14,202 nucleotides of DNA from JAZSQT01 sp045538075 (GTDB lineage Bacteria; Chrysiogenota; Deferribacteres; Deferribacterales; Mucispirillaceae), in the NCBI GenBank assembly GCA_045538075.1, contig JAZSQT010000132.1:1-14202 (forward strand), written 5' to 3'. Below the pieces are notes generated by a model, which was not told where the DNA came from, ran no database searches, and saw only the letters and a list, made by a program, of their open reading frames with translations. Both the position numbers and the translations under genes were made by a program. Of the stretch, positions 1-3,791 are shown in pieces. The stretch's first letter is position 1, and each line of letters begins with the position of its first letter.

Positions 1-138
1 ATGGTAATGCCTGGTGATAATATAAGTTGTGAAGTGAACTTAATTCAACCTATAGCAATGGAGAAAGGTTTACGTTTTGCAATTCGTGAAGGTGGACGCA
101 CAGTTGGTGCTGGCGTTGTTACTGAAATAATTGAGTAA
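1..138 (+). CDS. tuf: Elongation factor Tu, C-terminal end (partial)
   Basis: The first 45 codons of the window, in frame 1, read as the last part of EF-Tu domain 3. Signature stretches are MVMPGDNI near the start and GLRFAIREGGRTVGAGVV before the C-terminal TEIIE and a TAA stop at 136-138. EF-Tu is the GTPase that carries aminoacyl-tRNA to the ribosomal A site; this part belongs to the beta-barrel that contacts tRNA and EF-Ts. The ATG at position 1 is an internal methionine, not the start: the gene runs off the left edge and about 350 residues are missing. tuf next to tRNA-Trp, secE and nusG is a common bacterial arrangement. A strong terminator follows immediately. Whether this is the only tuf copy cannot be told here. 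Confidence 0.97.
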   Translation: MVMPGDNISCEVNLIQPIAMEKGLRFAIREGGRTVGAGVVTEIIE

Positions 139-164
139 TAAATTAATTAAAATTGTTTTATTTG

Positions 165-204
165 CTTTATGGAAGAATTTTTTCTTCCATAAAGTTTTAT
201 TTTA
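165..204 (+). terminator. Rho-independent terminator after tuf
   Basis: A perfect 13-bp inverted repeat, CTTTATGGAAGAA (165-177) and TTCTTCCATAAAG (182-194), encloses a TTTT loop and is followed by TTTTATTTTA (195-204). This is a textbook intrinsic terminator 27 nt after the tuf stop codon. It should end most transcripts coming from tuf, so rpmG and the tRNA-Trp/secE genes probably depend on read-through or on a promoter of their own. The stem is AT-rich, so some read-through is plausible. Confidence 0.88.
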
Positions 205-258
205 CCGCTAAAGGAACTGCGGGAGCCGGGAGCCTAAAAATTGGTAGGTGTGACGGCG
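205..258 (+). other. GC-rich, possibly structured segment upstream of rpmG
   Basis: This stretch is about 60% G+C, roughly twice its surroundings, and lies between the tuf terminator and rpmG. It contains a perfect tandem duplication of GGGAGCC (221-227 and 228-234). Possible pairings are CCGC 205-208 with GCGG 219-222; GCCG 225-228 with CGGC 254-257; and, inside the latter, GCCTA 232-236 with TAGGT 245-249 (one G-U pair). The internal loop between the last two helices has GA on each strand, so tandem G-A pairs are possible. I do not recognise it as a known riboswitch or ribosomal-protein leader. It could be a structured 5' leader of rpmG, a remnant of a tRNA-like sequence, or chance. Confidence 0.4.
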
Positions 259-280
259 TAATAAAGGAAGGATTAAATCC

Positions 281-430
281 ATGAGAGAAATTATCACATT
301 AGCTTGCAGCGAATGTAAGCGTCGTAATTACACTACTACCAAGAATAAAAAAACTATGACTGGTAAACTTGAGCTTAAAAAATATTGCAAGTTTGACAGA
401 AAACATACTGTTCATAAAGAAACTAAGTAA
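281..430 (+). CDS. rpmG: 50S ribosomal protein L33
   Basis: This 49-codon gene encodes L33, a small zinc-ribbon-like protein of the large ribosomal subunit that sits near the tRNA exit site. The sequence is typical: MREIITLACSEC, then NYTTTKNKK, then LELKKYC and the HKETK C-terminus. The first cysteine pair is present (C9, C12), but the second is incomplete: C36 is kept and the expected fourth cysteine is Asp39. The family has both zinc-binding (four Cys) and zinc-free forms; this looks intermediate. The ATG start is supported by AAGGAAGG at 264-271, 9 nt upstream. It lies between tuf and tRNA-Trp, a common place for rpmG next to secE. It is too short for many gene finders but its identity is clear. 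Confidence 0.96.
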   Translation: MREIITLACSECKRRNYTTTKNKKTMTGKLELKKYCKFDRKHTVHKETK

Positions 431-568
431 CAGTATAATTGCATATTGCTAAAGTTTTGCTTAATATTACAGAATGCTTTTTAAGTAGCTTAAGTATTAT
501 TAAAGTATTTTAGTAAGATTATTTGGTTTAGTAGATAATCTATAGCGATTATGAATTAAATAGTTAAT
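431..568 (+). other. AT-rich intergenic spacer upstream of tRNA-Trp
   Basis: No gene is seen in these 138 bases. The stretch is very AT-rich and contains TTAAGTA at 481-487 and 490-496, related copies at 500-507 (TTAAAGTA) and near 510-516 and 527-533, so a TTAAGTA/TTTAGTA motif recurs roughly every ten bases in its first part. An imperfect hairpin (ATATTGC 443-449 with GC-TT-AATAT 459-467) lies just after rpmG but has no T-tract. TTGGTT (523-528) and GATTAT (547-552), 18 bp apart, could be a weak -35/-10 pair for the tRNA-Trp/secE/nusG transcript; the match is poor. Confidence 0.45.
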
Positions 569-641
569 AGGCCAATAGCTCAATTGGCAGAGTACCGGTC
601 TCCAAAACCGGGTGTTGGGGGTTCAAGTCCCTCTTGGCCTG
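569..641 (+). tRNA. tRNA-Trp (anticodon CCA)
   Basis: A complete cloverleaf can be drawn. The acceptor stem is AGGCCAA 569-575 with TTGGCCT 634-640. The D arm is GCTC 578-581 with GAGT 590-593. The anticodon stem is CCGGT 595-599 with ACCGG 607-611, and its loop CTCCAAA carries the tryptophan anticodon CCA at 602-604. The T stem is GGGGG 617-621 with CCCTC 629-633, around loop TTCAAGT. The discriminator is G641, expected for bacterial tRNA-Trp. The 3' terminal CCA is not encoded (G641 is followed by TTT), so it must be added by nucleotidyltransferase. A tRNA-Trp just before secE is a widely conserved arrangement. Confidence 0.98.
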
Positions 642-649
642 TTTATAAA

Positions 650-670
650 AAACCTAAAGAGAGGTTTAGG
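650..670 (+). promoter_or_regulatory. Overlapping hairpins at the secE ribosome binding site
   Basis: Between tRNA-Trp and secE two alternative 6-bp hairpins overlap. One pairs AAACCT 650-655 with AGGTTT 662-667; the other pairs CCTAAA 653-658 with TTTAGG 665-670. The Shine-Dalgarno-like AGAGAGG (658-664) is partly paired in the first and lies in the loop in the second. This may affect secE translation or tRNA 3' processing. The pairings are seen directly; the function is inference. Confidence 0.4.
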
Positions 671-672
671 TA

Positions 673-861
673 GTGAAAAAGTTTAAACCGACAGTATTTT
701 ATAAAGAAGTAAAAGAAGAGCTTTCAAAAGTTAGTTGGCCTACTAAAGATGCTACAATAAAAACTTCTATTGTCGTAGTCGTTGTTGTAGGGTTAATAAC
801 TGCATATTTAGGTGGAGTAGATGCAGTAGTATCTCGCCTTGCAGCTGTTGTAATAGGTTAG
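673..861 (+). CDS. secE: Preprotein translocase subunit SecE
   Basis: The 62-residue protein is SecE of the short, single-membrane-span type. SecE clamps the SecY channel of the SecYEG translocon in the cytoplasmic membrane. The cytoplasmic amphipathic part (residues about 8-25) contains the family signature EVKEELSKVSWPTK; it is followed by one hydrophobic span, roughly residues 31-60, with a long valine run. The start is GTG at 673, with AGAGAGG upstream at 658-664. Longer three-span SecE proteins occur in enterobacteria, so 62 residues is normal for most other bacteria. The stop codon is 5 bases from the nusG start, so the two genes are surely co-transcribed and probably translationally coupled. 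Confidence 0.96.
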   Translation: MKKFKPTVFYKEVKEELSKVSWPTKDATIKTSIVVVVVVGLITAYLGGVDAVVSRLAAVVIG

Positions 862-866
862 GTTCT

Positions 867-1394
867 ATGGATAAAAAATGGTATGTAGTTCACACTTATT
901 CTGGCTTTGAAAAGCATGTTAAACTTTTGCTTGAAGATAAAGTTAAAACATTAGGACTTCACGATTATTTTGGTGAAGTGCTTATTCCTACAGAAGAAGT
1001 AGTTGAATTAAAAAATGGCAAGAAAAAAGTTAGCAAAAAGAAGACTTTTCCAGGTTATATACTTGTAAATATGGCAATGAGTACGAGTAATTGGCATGTT
1101 GTTAAGAGTTTGCCGAAAGTAACTGGATTTGTTGGTGGTAAAGATCCAGTTCCTATACCAGAAAATGATGTTGATGCTATGATTGCCTTGGCAAAATCTG
1201 AAGCACCACGAATTGCTGCAAAATATATTAAAGGCGATATCGTTGAAGTTATAGATGGGCCATTTTTAGGTTTTGCTGGAACTGTAGAAGAAGTAAGTCC
1301 AGAAAAAGAAAAAGTGCGTGTTGTAGTTAGTATATTTGGACGTCAAACTCCTATTGAGCTTGATTATTTGCAAGTTAAACGCACAGATAAGTAA
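867..1394 (+). CDS. nusG: Transcription termination/antitermination protein NusG
   Basis: This 175-residue protein is full-length NusG. It binds RNA polymerase at the clamp to suppress pausing, and its C-terminal domain links polymerase to Rho or to ribosomal protein S10. The N-terminal NGN domain (about residues 1-115) opens with KWYVVHTYSGFEKHV and contains FPGYILVNM; the C-terminal KOW domain (about 120-175) contains GDIVEVIDGPFLGFAGTVEEV. The ATG follows secE by 5 nt and has only a weak ribosome binding site inside the secE end, which argues for translational coupling. There is no insertion between NGN and KOW, so this is housekeeping NusG rather than a specialised paralogue such as RfaH, in line with its position in the secE-nusG-rplKA cluster. 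Confidence 0.98.
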   Translation: MDKKWYVVHTYSGFEKHVKLLLEDKVKTLGLHDYFGEVLIPTEEVVELKNGKKKVSKKKTFPGYILVNMAMSTSNWHVVKSLPKVTGFVGGKDPVPIPENDVDAMIALAKSEAPRIAAKYIKGDIVEVIDGPFLGFAGTVEEVSPEKEKVRVVVSIFGRQTPIELDYLQVKRTDK

Positions 1395-1468
1395 AAAAAA
1401 TTATAATTATTATATTAATTATATTTATTGTAGAAATTGCTATATAAGCAATTAACGGAAGGTAGCAG
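1395..1468 (+). promoter_or_regulatory. nusG-rplK spacer with hairpin before rplK
   Basis: This 74-nt spacer is almost pure A+T. AATTGCT (1435-1441) pairs perfectly with AGCAATT (1447-1453) around a 5-nt loop, ending 3 nt before the rplK ribosome binding site GGAAGG (1457-1462). TATAAT occurs at 1402-1407 but no convincing -35 lies upstream. In other bacteria L1 represses rplKA by binding the rplK leader; a role for this hairpin in such control is possible but it does not show an obvious L1-site consensus. Confidence 0.35.
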
Positions 1469-1894
1469 ATGGCTAAAAAAGTAATGGGGCAGATTAAACT
1501 GCTTATACCAGCCGGAAAAGCGAACCCATCGCCACCGGTAGGACCGGCACTCGGACAACGTGGTGTCAATATTATGGAGTTCTGTAAAGCATTTAATGCC
1601 CAGACTCAAAATATGGGAGATACTTCTATACCTGTTATTATTACAGTATATGAAGACCGTAGCTTTACTTTTATTACTAAGATGCCGCCTGCAACGGCTC
1701 TTATTAAACAAGAAATGAAGTTGCAAAAGGGTTCACAAAACCCAGGAAAATCAAAATTAGGAGTTATCTCAAGAGATAGCTTAAAGAAAGTTGCAGAAGC
1801 AAAAATGCCCGATCTCAATACTAAAGATATTGATCAAGCTATAAAAATCATAGCTGGATCAGCAAAAAGTATGGGTTATGAGATTGAGAAGTAG
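1469..1894 (+). CDS. rplK: 50S ribosomal protein L11
   Basis: The 141-residue product is L11, which with 23S rRNA forms the GTPase-associated centre contacted by EF-Tu and EF-G and needed for stringent-response sensing by RelA. The N-terminal domain holds the conserved proline-rich stretch PAGKANPSPPVGPALGQRG and NIMEFCKAFN; the C-terminal rRNA-binding domain runs from about residue 72 and contains GSQNPGKSKLG and the GSAKSMGYEI ending. The length matches the family norm of about 141-142. GGAAGG at 1457-1462 supports the ATG. Codons about 14-32 are strikingly GC-rich compared with the rest of the window. rplA follows after 26 nt, forming the usual rplKA pair, autoregulated by L1 in species where this has been studied. 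Confidence 0.98.
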   Translation: MAKKVMGQIKLLIPAGKANPSPPVGPALGQRGVNIMEFCKAFNAQTQNMGDTSIPVIITVYEDRSFTFITKMPPATALIKQEMKLQKGSQNPGKSKLGVISRDSLKKVAEAKMPDLNTKDIDQAIKIIAGSAKSMGYEIEK

Positions 1895-1920
1895 TTTAAT
1901 GACCGGCAAGAGGAGCAAAA

Positions 1921-2610
1921 ATGTCCAGAAAAGGTAAAAATCTTGCGGAAAGTAGAACTAAAGTTGATCGTATGAAATTATACGATTTAACTGAAGCTAT
2001 TGAAATTTCGCAAAAAGCAGCCTTCGCCAAATTTGATGAAAGTGTTGATGCAGCAGTTAAACTTGGTGTTGATCCACGTCATTCTGATCAAATGGTTAGA
2101 GGAGCAGTGGTTCTTCCAAACGGCACTGGTAAAACTGTTCGTGTTGCAGTTTTTGCAAAAGGCGAAAAAGTAAAAGAGGCTGAAGCTGCTGGCGCAGATG
2201 TCGTTGGTGGTGATGAACTTGTCGCTAAAGTCGAGGGCGGCTGGTTAGAATTTGATAAGGTAGTTGCTACTCCTGATATGATGGCTAAGGTTGGTAAACT
2301 TGGTAAAGTATTAGGACCTCGTGGGCTTATGCCTAATCCAAAAGTTGGCACAGTAACAAATGATGTTGCAAAAGTTGTGAAAGAACTTAAAGCTGGTATG
2401 GTTGAATTTAGAGTTGACAAAGCAGGAATAGTTCATGCACCTATCGGCAGAAAGAATTTTGAAGCAGCAAAACTCGTTGAAAATATGAAAGTATTAATTG
2501 ATGCTTTAGTTAAAGCTAAACCTGCATCAAGTAAAGGTGTCTATTTAAGAGGCATTAATATTTCAACAACAATGGGTCCTGGTATTAAGATAGACCCAAA
2601 AAACTTTTAA
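1921..2610 (+). CDS. rplA: 50S ribosomal protein L1
   Basis: The 229-residue product is L1, the 23S rRNA-binding protein of the mobile L1 stalk, which helps release deacylated tRNA from the E site. It also acts as translational repressor of rplKA in well-studied bacteria. Typical features are the N-terminal MSRKGKNLAESR, the first domain with VKLGVDPRHSDQMVRG and LPNGTGK, the central domain with GKLGKVLGPRGLMPNPK, and the ending STTMGPGIKID. The length is normal. AAGAGGAG at 1908-1915 sits 5 nt before the ATG. It is followed by a structured leader for rplJ rather than by rplJ directly. Confidence 0.98.
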   Translation: MSRKGKNLAESRTKVDRMKLYDLTEAIEISQKAAFAKFDESVDAAVKLGVDPRHSDQMVRGAVVLPNGTGKTVRVAVFAKGEKVKEAEAAGADVVGGDELVAKVEGGWLEFDKVVATPDMMAKVGKLGKVLGPRGLMPNPKVGTVTNDVAKVVKELKAGMVEFRVDKAGIVHAPIGRKNFEAAKLVENMKVLIDALVKAKPASSKGVYLRGINISTTMGPGIKIDPKNF

Positions 2611-2630
2611 TATATTAAAATTAGAAAAAT

Positions 2631-2720
2631 AGCAGGTTGAAGAAGTAGGTTCTAAGATAAAAGTTTGGATAGCATTTTAGTATAATTCCTACGGAAACTG
2701 TATGATACATTCAACCGGCT
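2631..2720 (+). promoter_or_regulatory. Putative L10 (rplJ) leader, autoregulatory RNA
   Basis: The 127-nt rplA-rplJ gap folds well. AGC-A-GGTTGAA (2631-2641) pairs with TTCAACC-G-GCT (2710-2720), ten pairs with one A-G mismatch. Inside it, GTAGG (2645-2649) pairs with CCTAC (2688-2692), and CTAA (2652-2655) with TTAG (2677-2680). On the 3' side TGTA (2700-2703) can pair with TACA (2707-2710) as a small hairpin. Purine-rich GAA and GGAAAC joints flank the junction, as expected for a kink-turn-like protein site. Known L10 leaders bind the L10-(L12)n complex and repress rplJL. Position and architecture support the call; I have not matched it to a covariance model. Confidence 0.7.
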
Positions 2721-2737
2721 CTTTATGAGGTGATACC

Positions 2738-3265
2738 TTGAAGATGAAAAAAGAGCAGAAAATAGAACTCGTAAAGGAGCTTTCGGATAATATTGGCAAA
2801 TCTCAGGGCGTTATATTAGCCAATTATAAAGGTTTGACATTTATCCAGATGGACGAAATTCGCCGTGAATTTAAAGGTAACGGTAATGATTGTCGTGTCA
2901 TCAAGAATACGCTTCTCAAAAAGGCGTTTAACGCAAAAGATATAGATGTGCTTGACAATTTACTTGTTGAACCAACATTATGTATTACTGTTGAGCAAGA
3001 TTTTGCAGCAGCTGCTAAAATTGCTAAAAAATTTGCAAAAGACGCTGCAATATCTAAATTTTTTAAATTGAAAGGTGGTTATTTTGACGGAATGGCACTC
3101 GACAAAGTTGGCGTTGAAAAAATTGCTGACTTACCATCACGTGATGAACTCCTTGCAAAAGCGTTGGGCAGTATGAATGCACCAGTTACAAACTTTGTTT
3201 CTGTGCTTGCAAATATTCCTCGTGGTCTATTAAACGTATTGACTGCAATAAAAGACAAAAAATAA
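2738..3265 (+). CDS. rplJ: 50S ribosomal protein L10
   Basis: The 175-residue product is L10, the base of the ribosomal stalk: its N-terminal part binds 23S rRNA with L11, and its C-terminal helix holds L7/L12 dimers. Family stretches seen are QGVILANYKGLTFIQMDEIRR near the start, RVIKNTLLKKAF at about residues 53-64, and LPSRDELLAKALGSMNAP near 133-150, followed by the C-terminal stalk helix. The start is probably TTG at 2738: GAGGTGAT (2727-2734) places its GAGG core 7 nt from it. An ATG two codons later (2744) is the alternative. It is co-transcribed with rplL 28 nt downstream and is likely feedback-regulated through the structured leader before it. Confidence 0.96.
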   Translation: MKMKKEQKIELVKELSDNIGKSQGVILANYKGLTFIQMDEIRREFKGNGNDCRVIKNTLLKKAFNAKDIDVLDNLLVEPTLCITVEQDFAAAAKIAKKFAKDAAISKFFKLKGGYFDGMALDKVGVEKIADLPSRDELLAKALGSMNAPVTNFVSVLANIPRGLLNVLTAIKDKK

Positions 3266-3293
3266 TAAAAGTAATAATTTGGAGGCTTATATA

Positions 3294-3680
3294 ATGAGCG
3301 TAACTAAAGATCAAGTAGTAGATTTTTTAAAAAATATGAGTGTAATTGAACTCGCAGATTTCGTAAAAGAACTTGAAGAAATTTTTGGTGTTTCTGCTGC
3401 TGCTCCAGCTGTTGCTGTTGCTGCTGCTCCTGCTGCTGGTGGTGCTGCTGCTGGTGGCGAAGCTGAAAAAACTGAATTTGATGTTATCCTTACTAACGGT
3501 GGAGCTCAAAAAGTTCAAGTAATTAAAGTAGTTCGTGAAATTACAGGTCTTGGACTTAAAGAAGCTAAAGCTCTCGTTGATGAGGCACCAAAACCAGTTA
3601 AAGAAGGCATTGCTAAAGCTGAAGCTGAAGAAATTGCTAAAAAAATCACCGAAGCTGGTGGTACTGCGGAAGTTAAATAA
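3294..3680 (+). CDS. rplL: 50S ribosomal protein L7/L12
   Basis: The 128-residue product is L7/L12, the multicopy stalk protein that recruits translation factors such as EF-Tu and EF-G. The N-terminal dimerisation and L10-binding domain is about residues 1-33 (ELADFVKELEEIFGV). A flexible hinge of Ala, Pro and Gly follows (about 34-60), encoded by a run of GCT-like triplets. The globular C-terminal domain is about 61-128 (EKTEFDVIL, VIKVVREITGLGLKEAKALV, GGTAEVK). The start is the ATG at 3294, 8 nt after GGAGG (3281-3285); an in-frame TTG at 3279 lies before that site and is not used. The gene ends 111 nt before rpoB, with a hairpin between. Confidence 0.98.
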   Translation: MSVTKDQVVDFLKNMSVIELADFVKELEEIFGVSAAAPAVAVAAAPAAGGAAAGGEAEKTEFDVILTNGGAQKVQVIKVVREITGLGLKEAKALVDEAPKPVKEGIAKAEAEEIAKKITEAGGTAEVK

Positions 3681-3726
3681 TTTGAAACTTTCGTTTAATA
3701 ATAATAAAAAAATAAAATTTGATTAT

Positions 3727-3762
3727 GCAAATAGGGGAGGCTCCAGCTTCCCCTCATTTTGC
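3727..3762 (+). promoter_or_regulatory. rplL-rpoB intergenic hairpin (attenuator or processing site)
   Basis: AGGGGAGGC (3733-3741) pairs with GCTTCCCCT (3746-3754) around a TCCA loop, with one G-U pair. Outside a small internal loop, GCAAA (3727-3731) pairs with TTTGC (3758-3762). The inner stem followed by CATTTTGCTT resembles a weak intrinsic terminator; the extended version resembles a long duplex that an RNase III could cut. In Escherichia coli the rplL-rpoB gap has both an attenuator and an RNase III site that lower rpoBC expression relative to rplJL. The same role is inferred here. Confidence 0.65.
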
Positions 3763-3791
3763 TTAAACTATCATCCATCGGGTGACGAAAT

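Noticed and set aside
443..467. Terminator after rpmG
   Set aside because: The ATATTGC/GC-TT-AATAT pairing is imperfect and AT-rich, with no T-run after it.
1375..1726. Antisense reading frames over rplK
   Set aside because: They lie opposite a highly conserved gene and their peptides have no recognisable features.
3279..3293. TTG-initiated extension of rplL by five codons
   Set aside because: It overlaps the GGAGG ribosome binding site that serves the ATG at 3294, and L7/L12 proteins begin at the latter.
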